A DNA stretch of 8,178 nucleotides from Bacteroidota bacterium (lineage in GTDB: Bacteria; Bacteroidota; Bacteroidia; Chitinophagales; Chitinophagaceae): positions 1-8,178 of the forward strand of contig CANHUW010000070.1 of the NCBI GenBank assembly GCA_947463975.1, in the 5' to 3' direction. The stretch's first letter is position 1; each line of letters starts with the position of its first letter. The notes below the pieces were generated by a model. The model was given only the letters and a program-made list of their open reading frames with translations, did not search any database and was not told the DNA's origin. Positions 1-7,145 of the stretch are shown in pieces. Made by a program: the position numbers and the translations under genes.

Positions 1-306
1 GGATCAATTAGAATATTCCAAAGAAACCTACAAGAGAAGATGTTTGCAGCATTGGGCATGAGCCCAGAAGAAGCACAACATAAATTTGGTTTCTTATTAG
101 GCGCCTTCGAATATGGAGCACCTCCGCACGGTGGTATTGCATTTGGCTTTGATCGTTTATGCGCATTATTAGGGGGCAGTGAAAGTATTAGAGACTTTAT
201 TGCCTTCCCTAAAAACAATAGTGGTCGTGATGTTATGCTAGATGCCCCAAGTGCAATAGATCAAAAACAATTTGAAGAATTACAGATTAAATTAAATCTA
301 AAATAG
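1..306 (+). CDS. aspS: Aspartyl-tRNA synthetase, C-terminal 101 residues (partial, left edge)
   Basis: This is the end of a class II aminoacyl-tRNA synthetase that charges tRNA-Asp with aspartate in the cytoplasm. The reading frame is open from base 1 and runs to TAG at 304-306, so the 5' part lies outside the window; the ATG at 40 is internal. Visible family marks are the GSIRI strand at the very start, the segment EEAQHKFGFLLGAFEYGAPP, and class II motif 3 (GGIAFGFDRL), whose Arg contacts ATP. The typical AspRS ending follows: IRDFIAFPKN, a DAPS turn, and a short helical tail. Whether it is the discriminating or non-discriminating form cannot be judged, because the anticodon-binding domain is not in view. 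It is followed after 3 bp by a membrane-protein gene and then rarA, all on the same strand, so the three are probably co-transcribed. Confidence 0.96.
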   Translation, partial: GSIRIFQRNLQEKMFAALGMSPEEAQHKFGFLLGAFEYGAPPHGGIAFGFDRLCALLGGSESIRDFIAFPKNNSGRDVMLDAPSAIDQKQFEELQIKLNLK

Positions 307-309
307 ACA

Positions 310-813
310 ATGCCAGCTTCGCTAAAATTATACAGAATACTTAGTTTTATATTAATTCCACTTTCACTATTATTTGTATTTATAGATATCGCTTTTTTAA
401 TAACTGCAATGGCTAATCCAAGTGTATTGATTTTTGTATTTGCGATAGCTTGTTTAGTAGTTTATACATTTTTAAGTTTTAGTTTCTTAAAAAGAGGCAT
501 CGAAAGAGAGCAACATCAATCAGCTAAATTAAAAGACTGGATTAAAGTAAATGCTTATGTGAGTTTATTCTTGTGTAGTTTATTTTTTTTAAATGGTACA
601 AGTGTTTTAATGTCTAGCGATATGGTATTGATGAAAATTACAGAAGAATTTATGTCACAACAAGCTGGTTTACCAGAAGGTTTAAATATTACAATGATGC
701 TTAAAGTGATTAAAGCAGCTTCTGTATTTTTACTCATCACAGGACTAATTGGATTAATGCATATAAGAACCACGCTAAGATTGGTAAAAGAGTACAATTA
801 TTTATTTGAATAA
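310..813 (+). CDS. Small integral membrane protein of unknown function, about four helices
   Basis: A 167-residue protein I do not recognise as any named family. It is strongly hydrophobic, with four likely membrane segments at about residues 10-33, 37-60, 81-103 and 136-152. Between helices 2 and 3 is a charged stretch (KRGIEREQHQSAKLKDWIK). Between helices 3 and 4 is a 30-residue loop rich in Met (SSDMVLMKITEEFMSQQAG). The C-terminus is short and charged (RTTLRLVKEYNYLFE). By the positive-inside rule, the Lys/Arg-rich 61-79 loop and the C-terminus are probably cytoplasmic, and the Met-rich loop periplasmic. No catalytic motif or lipobox is seen. The ATG lies 3 bp after the aspS stop with no Shine-Dalgarno but an A at -3, as is usual in Bacteroidota. 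The stop overlaps the rarA start (TAATG), which suggests translational coupling. The gene looks real from its dense packing and membrane-protein composition; its function is unknown. Confidence 0.8.
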   Translation: MPASLKLYRILSFILIPLSLLFVFIDIAFLITAMANPSVLIFVFAIACLVVYTFLSFSFLKRGIEREQHQSAKLKDWIKVNAYVSLFLCSLFFLNGTSVLMSSDMVLMKITEEFMSQQAGLPEGLNITMMLKVIKAASVFLLITGLIGLMHIRTTLRLVKEYNYLFE

Positions 814-2093
814 TGAATCAGCATATCCCATTAGCAGAAAGATTACGTCCGCAAGTTTTAGCGGACCTAGTGGGACAAGAACATCTTTCCGGAGAAAATA
901 GTGTTTTACAAAAAGCCATAACGCAGGGCAAAGTGCCTTCCATGATTTTATGGGGCCCTCCTGGAGTGGGAAAAACTACTTTGGCTAATATTATTGCCAA
1001 AGCTTCCAAGAGCGCTTATTATCAATTAAGCGCCATTAGTAGTGGTGTGAAAGAATTAAGAGAAGTCATTGAGGAAGCTAAAGTACAAACTAGCGCAATC
1101 TTATTCATTGATGAGATTCATCGTTTCAATAAAGGACAACAAGATGCTTTATTAGGTGCGGTTGAAAAAGGAACCATTACATTAATTGGTGCTACTACAG
1201 AAAATCCCAGCTTTGAAGTAAATAGTGCCCTATTATCTAGATGTCAGGTGTTTGTATTAAAAGCCCTTGATAAAAAAGATTTAGAAAAGTTAGTTCATCA
1301 AGCAATTTCAAAAGACGCCCTATTTCATAATAACCAAATTGAGGTAAAAGAAACAGAGGCATTATTTCAGCTAAGTGGTGGGGATGGTAGAAAGCTTTTA
1401 AACTTATTAGAACTATCTGTTGAAGCATTAATTGGCACTAGCAAAAAGCATGAACCCTTGTTATTAACCAATGACTGGGTAATGGAAGTGGCCCAAACCA
1501 ATATTGCATTGTATGATAAGAATGGTGAACAACATTACGATATTATTTCTGCTTTCATTAAAAGCATGAGAGGATCCGATCCAAATGGTGCTATATACTG
1601 GTTATCGAGAATGATTGCGGGTGGAGAAGATGTGAAATTTATTGCCAGAAGAATGCTGATTTTCGCAAGTGAAGATATTGGTAATGCAAATCCTAATGCA
1701 TTATTACTAGCCAATAATTGTTTTGACGCAGTAAATAAGATTGGTTATCCAGAAAGCAGAATTATTCTTTCACAATGTGCTATTTATTTAGCAAGTTCTG
1801 CAAAAAGTAATGCTGCATACGAAGCCATCAATAAAGGACTTTCATTAGTACAAAAAACAGGCAACCTACCGGTACCTTTGCATTTAAGAAATGCACCTAC
1901 CAAATTAATGAAGGATATGGATTATGGTAAAGACTACCAGTATTCACATCTAGGTGAAAACAATTTCTTAGAGCAAGAATATTTACCAGATGAAATCAAA
2001 GGCACTACCCTATTTCAACCCCAAAAGAACGCAAGAGAGGAAGAACTCAAAAAATTCCTTCACGAGCGCTGGAAAGGAAAGTATGGATATTAG
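813..2093 (+). CDS. rarA: Replication-associated recombination protein A, AAA+ ATPase (RarA/MgsA)
   Basis: A cytoplasmic AAA+ ATPase of the RarA/MgsA/WRNIP1 family, related to clamp-loader subunits. It acts at stalled replication forks and opens duplex ends and gaps. The 426 residues match the usual family length. In order: the N-terminal PLAERLRP...DLVGQEHL motif (residues 6-25), Walker A GPPGVGKT (48-55), Walker B ILFIDEIHRF (96-105), sensor 1 with the arginine-finger region IGATTENPSFEVNSALLSRC (125-144, finger probably R143), and then the family-specific C-terminal part beginning around RGSDPNGAIYWLSRM (253-267) and continuing through FASEDIGNANP. This last part distinguishes it from RuvB and DnaX. 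The start ATG overlaps the stop of the membrane-protein gene by one base. The stop codon lies inside a long inverted repeat. No truncation or missing key residue is seen. Confidence 0.96.
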   Translation: MNQHIPLAERLRPQVLADLVGQEHLSGENSVLQKAITQGKVPSMILWGPPGVGKTTLANIIAKASKSAYYQLSAISSGVKELREVIEEAKVQTSAILFIDEIHRFNKGQQDALLGAVEKGTITLIGATTENPSFEVNSALLSRCQVFVLKALDKKDLEKLVHQAISKDALFHNNQIEVKETEALFQLSGGDGRKLLNLLELSVEALIGTSKKHEPLLLTNDWVMEVAQTNIALYDKNGEQHYDIISAFIKSMRGSDPNGAIYWLSRMIAGGEDVKFIARRMLIFASEDIGNANPNALLLANNCFDAVNKIGYPESRIILSQCAIYLASSAKSNAAYEAINKGLSLVQKTGNLPVPLHLRNAPTKLMKDMDYGKDYQYSHLGENNFLEQEYLPDEIKGTTLFQPQKNAREEELKKFLHERWKGKYGY

Positions 2094-2127
2094 GAGTTTT
2101 TAAAAATATAAAACTCCTAATATCCAT
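2083..2127. repeat. 18-bp perfect inverted repeat spanning the rarA stop codon
   Basis: The arms are 2083-2100 (ATGGATATTAGGAGTTTT) and 2110-2127 (its exact reverse complement), separated by a 9-nt A/T loop. The left arm contains the last codons and the TAG stop of rarA. Transcribed from either strand it would form a long, AT-rich stem. There is no T-run directly after it, so alone it is not a classic intrinsic terminator. It sits 13 bp before a second hairpin that is a better terminator. Possible roles are a 3'-end stabiliser of the rarA message or an aid to termination. The symmetry is directly visible; the role is inferred. Confidence 0.8.
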
Positions 2128-2140
2128 CTCTCATGATTTT

Positions 2141-2179
2141 ATAAAAATAAAGGCCTCAAATTGAGGCCTTTATTTTTAT
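2141..2179. terminator. Bidirectional intrinsic terminator between rarA and the FAD oxidoreductase gene
   Basis: A 19-bp perfect inverted repeat has arms 2141-2159 and 2161-2179. The realistic hairpin has the GC-cored stem AAAGGCCTC/GAGGCCTTT (2149-2157 with 2163-2171) and an AAATT loop. It is flanked by an A-rich tract on the left and TATTTTTAT on the right, which give U-rich tails on both strands. It lies between the convergent stops at 2093 (plus) and 2187 (minus), exactly where a shared terminator is expected. Confidence 0.88.
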
Positions 2180-2186
2180 GGGGATA

Positions 2187-3656
2187 TTAGTTTATCTTTT
2201 CTGGAACAGCGCGACCAACAATACCACTAGCAGCGCCTCTGTCACCACCTTCATGGTATTCAGCATCTTCATTTACTTCCCATAGATCAAATAATTCTTT
2301 ACCAGCAATAATGTTCTTTGCAGCTAACATGGCTGTCATCATACTATGATCTTGGTTATTGTATTTATGCATACCATTACGGCCTACTAAGTATAAACCT
2401 TTATAATCTTTAATAGCTTCTCTAACCACTTCTAAATGGTCTTTGTATTCATGATCATATACAGGATATGCTTTTGGCTGTCTTACAACATAACCATCTA
2501 CCACCGCTTCTGGCTTTGTTAAACCAATCTGATTGATTTCTTTAGTACCTAAAGCAATCAACTCTTCGTTACTACTAGTCCATAAGCCATCCCCTTCAAA
2601 ACAAAAATACTCTAGTCCATAACATGCCATATTTGGATCAGGCACCATATAAGGGCTCCAAGACTTAAAGTTTTGAATTCTACCAACTTTAACATTCGGT
2701 TCATGAATATAAATCCAGTTATCATTAAAGGCGTCTTGATCTTTACAGATTAACACCACTGTTAAGAAATCTCTATACTTTAATTGACTTGCAGCATGCA
2801 ATACATTTGGTGCAAATGCAGGTGCAACAGCAGGGATCAATTCTCTCATAGGCGCAGAAGACAATACATAATCAAATCCTTCTAATACAGCACCATTGCT
2901 AGTGTATACTTTCCAAGTATCTCCAGTCTTCTCAATTTTATTCACCCCTGTATTCATTTCAATTTTTACACCCAAGGCTTTACTCTTCACCACACATTCT
3001 TCCCACATCATACCAGGACCACGCTTCGGATAACGGAAAGAATCAATCAAAGTTTTAATCACTTCTCCCTTACTCTTTTTACCGCTTGGTTTAAATAAAG
3101 CATTCCATACAGCACTGCTTAAAGACAATCCTTTAATTCTTTGCGCTGCCCAGTCAGCAGAAATTTCTTTACATGGAATACCCCAAACTTTTTCTGTGTA
3201 TGTCTTAAAGAAAATATTGAATAAACGTTTTCCAAATTGATTGGTTACCCAGTCTTCAAAATTTTGTGGATCTTTGATCGGAAATACTTTTGCTTGTAAA
3301 TAACTCATCACACATAAAAAGCTTTCAAAAATACCTAGTTTCATCAAAGCTTCAAATGCTGCCAATGGATAAGAGAAGAATTTTTTATTGTAGAAAATTC
3401 TAGAGCTTCTTGGACGCTCTAATAATTCATCATTTAAAATCTCTGTCCAGAAATCTTCTACTTCTTTTGACTTTGAAAAGAAACGATGTCCACCAATATC
3501 AAAATGATACCCTTTATAAGATTCGGTTCTTGAAATACCTCCTACATATTGAGGATCTTTTTCAAAAACAGTTACTTCTTGGGCAGCTTTACCCAATAAA
3601 TAGGCTGCTGTTAAACCTGCTGGACCCGCGCCAATAATTGCTACTTTCTTAGCCAT
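2187..3656 (-). CDS. FAD-dependent oxidoreductase, amine-oxidase / UDP-galactopyranose-mutase-like fold
   Basis: A 489-residue flavoprotein without signal peptide or membrane helix, so probably cytoplasmic. The N-terminus carries a Rossmann dinucleotide-binding motif, GAGPAG (9-14), in the strand VAIIGAGPAGLTAAYLL. It ends at the acidic residue E32 (VFEKD), then has GGISRT (39-44) and the GYHFDIGGHRFF block (49-60) typical of protoporphyrinogen-oxidase, UDP-galactopyranose-mutase and carotenoid-desaturase relatives. The C-terminal FAD-contact segment is LYLVGRNGMHKYNNQDHSMM (about 421-440), followed by a helix with AAKNI. The GR(N)G...H.Y.NQDHS ending resembles the group often annotated NAD(P)/FAD-dependent oxidoreductase near envelope-sugar genes. 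The substrate is unknown, and here the gene stands alone without glycosyltransferase neighbours. True UDP-galactopyranose mutases are usually shorter, so I do not assign glf. The ATG at 3656 gives the N-terminus directly before the first Rossmann strand. Confidence 0.9.
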   Translation of the reverse strand: MAKKVAIIGAGPAGLTAAYLLGKAAQEVTVFEKDPQYVGGISRTESYKGYHFDIGGHRFFSKSKEVEDFWTEILNDELLERPRSSRIFYNKKFFSYPLAAFEALMKLGIFESFLCVMSYLQAKVFPIKDPQNFEDWVTNQFGKRLFNIFFKTYTEKVWGIPCKEISADWAAQRIKGLSLSSAVWNALFKPSGKKSKGEVIKTLIDSFRYPKRGPGMMWEECVVKSKALGVKIEMNTGVNKIEKTGDTWKVYTSNGAVLEGFDYVLSSAPMRELIPAVAPAFAPNVLHAASQLKYRDFLTVVLICKDQDAFNDNWIYIHEPNVKVGRIQNFKSWSPYMVPDPNMACYGLEYFCFEGDGLWTSSNEELIALGTKEINQIGLTKPEAVVDGYVVRQPKAYPVYDHEYKDHLEVVREAIKDYKGLYLVGRNGMHKYNNQDHSMMTAMLAAKNIIAGKELFDLWEVNEDAEYHEGGDRGAASGIVGRAVPEKIN

Positions 3657-3680
3657 GAATGGAAAATTTGCTCAAAATTG

Positions 3681-3706
3681 CAAAATAAAACTCGGATTGC
3701 CATCAA
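3681..3706 (-). promoter_or_regulatory. Possible weak promoter of the FAD oxidoreductase gene
   Basis: On the minus strand TTG (3706-3704) is followed after 16 nt by TATTTTG (3687-3681), 24 nt before the ATG. This resembles the Bacteroidota TTG/TAnnTTTG pattern but has one spacer base too few in the -7 element. It is the best candidate in this short divergent region, but AT-rich DNA produces such matches easily. Confidence 0.25.
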
Positions 3707-3708
3707 TA

Positions 3709-3741
3709 TTGCCAAAGAGTTTATTTTAAGCCTTATTTTTG
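3709..3741 (+). promoter_or_regulatory. Possible Bacteroidota-type promoter of the elaA-like gene
   Basis: A perfect TAnnTTTG element (TATTTTTG, 3734-3741) is preceded by TTG at 3709-3711 with a 22-nt spacer, at the long end of the accepted range for this sigma factor. The element ends only 5 bp before the ATG at 3747, so transcription would begin at or next to the start codon. The match is visible; use as a promoter is inferred. Confidence 0.42.
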
Positions 3742-3746
3742 TTCTT

Positions 3747-4208
3747 ATGAGCAATACATCTTCTATAAAATGGTCCACAAAGCATTTCTCCGAACTTTCT
3801 GTGGAAGAATTATACGCTATATTAAGACTTAGAAGTGAGGTATTTGTAGTAGAGCAAAACTGCGTTTTTTTAGACATGGATAATAATGATCAAATTGCAT
3901 ACCATACTATGGGTTGGCTAGATAATGAATTAGTGGCTAGTACAAGACTATTTGATGTTGATCAAAGTTATAAAGGTTACCAAAGTATTGGAAGAGTAGT
4001 TGGTTCTCCAAGACATAGAGGATTAGGCATTGGAAAACAATTGATGCAATACTCTATTGCAGAATGCGAAAGATTATTTGGCAGACATGCTATTAAGATT
4101 GGAGCGCAATTATATTTAAAGAAATTCTACGAAGAGCAAGGATTTGTAAAATCTGGCGATTTGTATTACGAAGACGAAATCGAGCATATCCCCATGATTA
4201 GATCCTAA
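3747..4208 (+). CDS. elaA: GNAT-family N-acetyltransferase, ElaA type
   Basis: A 153-residue cytoplasmic acetyltransferase that should transfer acetyl from acetyl-CoA to an unidentified amine. It follows the ElaA pattern along its length: IKWSTKHFSELSVEELYAIL (7-26), LRSEVFVVEQNC (28-39), the D.D..D turn (43-48), strand LVASTRLF, and the acetyl-CoA pyrophosphate loop IGRVVGSPRHRGLGIGKQLM (81-100, with R-G-L-G-I-G). It ends with the GAQLYLKKFYEEQGF segment (119-133) and the closing YYEDEIEHIPMI. Length equals the usual ElaA length. The frame is open further upstream to a TTG at 3678, but that would add a non-conserved leader over the promoter-like region, so I chose the ATG at 3747. It is divergent from the FAD gene and convergent with uvrA, with 6 bp between the stops and no hairpin there. 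The in vivo substrate is not known for the family. Confidence 0.92.
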   Translation: MSNTSSIKWSTKHFSELSVEELYAILRLRSEVFVVEQNCVFLDMDNNDQIAYHTMGWLDNELVASTRLFDVDQSYKGYQSIGRVVGSPRHRGLGIGKQLMQYSIAECERLFGRHAIKIGAQLYLKKFYEEQGFVKSGDLYYEDEIEHIPMIRS

Positions 4209-4214
4209 TTAAGT

Positions 4215-7082
4215 CTAATACTCCATTTCTATTTTCAAATACTTTGCAGTATGGGTTTTTGATTTTTTAATCATCTCTTCTGGCGTACCTGTAAATTGAA
4301 TAACTCCTCCACCCGATCCGCCTTCTGGACCTAAGTCAATCAAATGATCTGCCACTTTAATCACATCCATATTGTGTTCTATGACTAATACAGTATTACC
4401 TCTTTCTACTAATCTATTCAATACACCTACTAATAATTGAATGTCTTGAAAATGTAATCCAGTAGTAGGTTCATCCAAGATATAAAAAGTTTTACCGGTA
4501 TCTTTTTTACCCAGCTCTGTAGCTAATTTAACACGCTGTGCTTCTCCTCCACTTAAAGTAACTGCAGATTGTCCTAAAGTGATATAACCCAAACCTACAT
4601 CCTGTAATACTTTTACTTTTCTAAAAATAAAAGGGACTGCTTGGAAAAATTCACATGCTTCATCTACTGTCATGTTTAATACATCACTAATGGACTTCCC
4701 TTTATACCTAATTTCTAGAGTTTCTCTATTGTATCTTTTACCTCCACATTTTTCACAATGCACATATACATCTGGTAAGAAGTTCATTTCAATCACACGC
4801 ATACCACCCCCTTCGCAAACCTCACATCTACCTCCTTTTACATTAAAAGAAAATCTACCACCTTGGTATCCTCTAATCTTAGCCTCAGGAACCGATGCAA
4901 ATAAGGTTCTGATATCTGTAAAGAATCCGCAATAAGTTGCTGGATTAGATCTTGGTGTTCTACCAATGGGTGATTGATCTATCTCAATCACTTTATCAAT
5001 ATGTTCCAAACCTGTTACTTTTTTATAAGGCATTGGCTTGGTCTTACTATCATAACAATATTGTGATAAAATTGGATAAAGCGTTTCGTTGATTAAGGTA
5101 GATTTTCCAGAACCACTCACGCCAGTCACCACAATAAAAGTTCCTAATGGGAAATCACAGTTAACTTTCTTTAAGGTATTTCCAGCTGCTCCCTCGATGG
5201 TAATTTTTTTTCCATTCCCTTTTCTTCTCTCTTCTGGAATTGCTATTTTTTTCTTTCCCGCTAAATACAAAGCGGTATCAGATTTCGATTGAATGATTTC
5301 AGCAGGAGTTCCTTGAGCTACAATATGTCCTCCATGTATACCTGCTCTAGGTCCAATATCCACCAGGTAATCAGATGCCATCATAATATCCTTATCGTGC
5401 TCTACCACTAAAACAGTATTGCCTATATCTCTTAATTGCTTTAGTGCAATAATTAATCTTTGGTTATCTCTTTGGTGCAAACCAATACTAGGTTCATCCA
5501 ATATATACGTAATACCTTGTAATTGAGAACCTATCTGTGTTGCCAATCTAATTCTTTGTGACTCTCCACCACTTAAAGATTTAGAAGGTCTACTTAAACT
5601 TAAATATGACAATCCCACATTCATTAAAAAAGAAATACGATCATCAATCTCTTTTAAAATGCCAGTCGCAATGAGTAATTCTTTTTTGTCCAATTTTTTG
5701 GGTAATTGCACGAACCATTTTTGCAAATCATCCAAATGCATGTCATTTAACGCTGCAATATTTTCTTCGTTTACTTTAAACCATAGACTTTCTTTCTTCA
5801 ACTTAGCCCCATTACAAGTTGAACAAGTATTTAATTCCATATAAGTCTCCACCCATGCTTTTAGATGGTCTGTACTTTGTGAAGAAGTAAACCATCTTTT
5901 TAACATAGGTACTATACCCTCGTAACTTCCTGTAAAAGTATCGGGAATGTTTTCGTCATTCAAATCCAAATCAACACTAGCGCTGATATTTTTATCTCCA
6001 AATAATATTAAATCTACTTGTTCTTTAGATAAGTCCTTAATGGCTTTATCCATGCTTATCTTATGTTTTCTAGCAAACTGTTTAATCTGTGTAAACACAC
6101 TTGCTTCTCTTGCCTCTCCTAATGGATGAATAGCCCCTTCATTAATACTTAAGGCAGTATCTGGCATAATTAATCCTAAATCTATAGCATATACATTACC
6201 TAATCCTTTACAAGTTGGACAAGCACCATAAGGCGAGTTAAAAGAAAAACTATTAGGAGATGGTTCTTCATAACTTAAACCAGTATCTAAGCACATCAAT
6301 TGCTTTGAATACTGAACCGTCTTAGTTTTACCTTCTTCCACTATAAATAATAATCCATTACCCATCTTCAAACATTGGCCAACACTTTCTCCCAACCTTG
6401 TTTTCATGCTGTCATTCACTGGTAATCTATCTACTACCACTTCGATATCATGAATTTTATATCTATCCACTTGAAGCTTTGGTTTTAGCTCCACCATCTC
6501 CCCATCAATTCTTGCTTTTACAAAACCCTTTTTTCTGATCTCTTCAAACAGCTCTCTATAATGTCCCTTTCTTCCTCTCACCACTGGTGCCAATAAATTT
6601 ATTTTTTGATCCTTGAACTGTGTGAAAATATTTTGTATGATTTCAGCCTCTGAAAATTTCACCATTGGCTTACCCGTATTATAACTATAGGCTCTTCCGA
6701 TTCTTGCGTATAATAATCTCAGAAAATCGTATAATTCTGTCACTGTTCCAACTGTGGATCTTGGATTTTTATTGGTTGTTTTTTGTTCAATAGCAATTAC
6801 AGGAGATAGTCCAGTAATTTGATCCACATCTGGGCGTTCCATCTGCCCCATAAATTGACGCGCATAAGCACTAAAGCTTTCCATATATCGCCTTTGACCT
6901 TCATTGTAAATAGTATCAAAAGCCAAGGAGGATTTGCCACTTCCACTCACCCCCGTAAACACCACTAGCTCATTCTTAGGTATAGATATATCAAAATTCT
7001 TTAAATTATGCTCTCTAGCACCTATTACTTTTATTTGTTCTTTTGGCTGTTTCATGAAGAAGGGTAAAGTTATAACAACCAT
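4215..7082 (-). CDS. uvrA: Excinuclease ABC subunit A (UvrA), DNA damage recognition ATPase
   Basis: UvrA dimerises, scans DNA for bulky lesions and loads UvrB in nucleotide excision repair. The 955 residues carry two ABC ATPase halves: Walker A GVSGSGKS (44-51) with signature LSGGESQR (503-510) and DEPSIGLHQRD; then Walker A GVSGSGKS (654-661) with signature LSGGEAQR (from 843) and DEPTTGLHFQD. The C-terminal zinc module is intact (C753-x2-C756-x19-C776-x2-C779). The first zinc module keeps only C264 plus C288-x2-C291, with Thr where the second Cys would be. The damage-recognition stretch MGQMERPDVDQITGLSPVIAIEQK is present. The start is uncertain. ATG 7082 has an A-rich upstream context (TAAAAATTAAA) but adds MVVITLPFF; ATG 7055 starts directly before KQPKEQIKVIGAREHNLKN and matches the length of E. 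coli UvrA better. It is monocistronic here. Confidence 0.97.
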   Translation of the reverse strand: MVVITLPFFMKQPKEQIKVIGAREHNLKNFDISIPKNELVVFTGVSGSGKSSLAFDTIYNEGQRRYMESFSAYARQFMGQMERPDVDQITGLSPVIAIEQKTTNKNPRSTVGTVTELYDFLRLLYARIGRAYSYNTGKPMVKFSEAEIIQNIFTQFKDQKINLLAPVVRGRKGHYRELFEEIRKKGFVKARIDGEMVELKPKLQVDRYKIHDIEVVVDRLPVNDSMKTRLGESVGQCLKMGNGLLFIVEEGKTKTVQYSKQLMCLDTGLSYEEPSPNSFSFNSPYGACPTCKGLGNVYAIDLGLIMPDTALSINEGAIHPLGEAREASVFTQIKQFARKHKISMDKAIKDLSKEQVDLILFGDKNISASVDLDLNDENIPDTFTGSYEGIVPMLKRWFTSSQSTDHLKAWVETYMELNTCSTCNGAKLKKESLWFKVNEENIAALNDMHLDDLQKWFVQLPKKLDKKELLIATGILKEIDDRISFLMNVGLSYLSLSRPSKSLSGGESQRIRLATQIGSQLQGITYILDEPSIGLHQRDNQRLIIALKQLRDIGNTVLVVEHDKDIMMASDYLVDIGPRAGIHGGHIVAQGTPAEIIQSKSDTALYLAGKKKIAIPEERRKGNGKKITIEGAAGNTLKKVNCDFPLGTFIVVTGVSGSGKSTLINETLYPILSQYCYDSKTKPMPYKKVTGLEHIDKVIEIDQSPIGRTPRSNPATYCGFFTDIRTLFASVPEAKIRGYQGGRFSFNVKGGRCEVCEGGGMRVIEMNFLPDVYVHCEKCGGKRYNRETLEIRYKGKSISDVLNMTVDEACEFFQAVPFIFRKVKVLQDVGLGYITLGQSAVTLSGGEAQRVKLATELGKKDTGKTFYILDEPTTGLHFQDIQLLVGVLNRLVERGNTVLVIEHNMDVIKVADHLIDLGPEGGSGGGVIQFTGTPEEMIKKSKTHTAKYLKIEMEY

Positions 7083-7094
7083 TTTAATTTTTAG

Positions 7095-7125
7095 TTGACT
7101 TAGCCACCGAACATTCGTAATTTTA
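7095..7125 (+). promoter_or_regulatory. Possible promoter of the PAP2 phosphatase gene pair
   Basis: TTG (7095-7097, within TTGACT) and TAATTTTA (7118-7125) are separated by 20 nt. This is the right spacing for the Bacteroidota TTG/TAnnTTTG promoter, with one mismatch at the last base. It would give a leader of roughly 15 nt before the ATG at 7146. It is the only well-spaced candidate in the 63-bp divergent gap with uvrA. Confidence 0.35.
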
Positions 7126-7145
7126 CAAGATAATTCCTGGCATAC

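Noticed and set aside
3410..3637. A plus-strand open frame opposite the start of the FAD oxidoreductase.
   Set aside because: It is antisense to the conserved Rossmann region and its Leu-rich product is what the complement of that coding sequence would give.
2187..3656. Naming the FAD protein as UDP-galactopyranose mutase (glf) or protoporphyrinogen oxidase (hemY/hemG).
   Set aside because: It shares the fold and N-terminal motifs, but its length and ending differ and there are no sugar or haem genes nearby.
3678..3746. An extended N-terminus of the acetyltransferase starting at TTG 3678.
   Set aside because: The extra 23 residues are not like any ElaA start, the codon is TTG, and the stretch covers the promoter-like elements of the divergent region.
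4500..5580. Similar blocks in the two halves of uvrA as a possible internal repeat or recent duplication.
   Set aside because: The likeness is the ancient duplication of the ABC ATPase halves found in every UvrA.
4672..6129. Several plus-strand open frames opposite uvrA (4672-4935, 5089-5292, 5659-5844, 5947-6129).
   Set aside because: They are shadows of the conserved uvrA frame, with no start context or recognisable protein features of their own.
7065..7072. TAACTTTA on the minus strand as a -7 element for uvrA, 9 nt before the ATG at 7055.
   Set aside because: It has one mismatch and no TTG at the expected distance upstream, and it lies inside the reading frame if the 7082 start is used.
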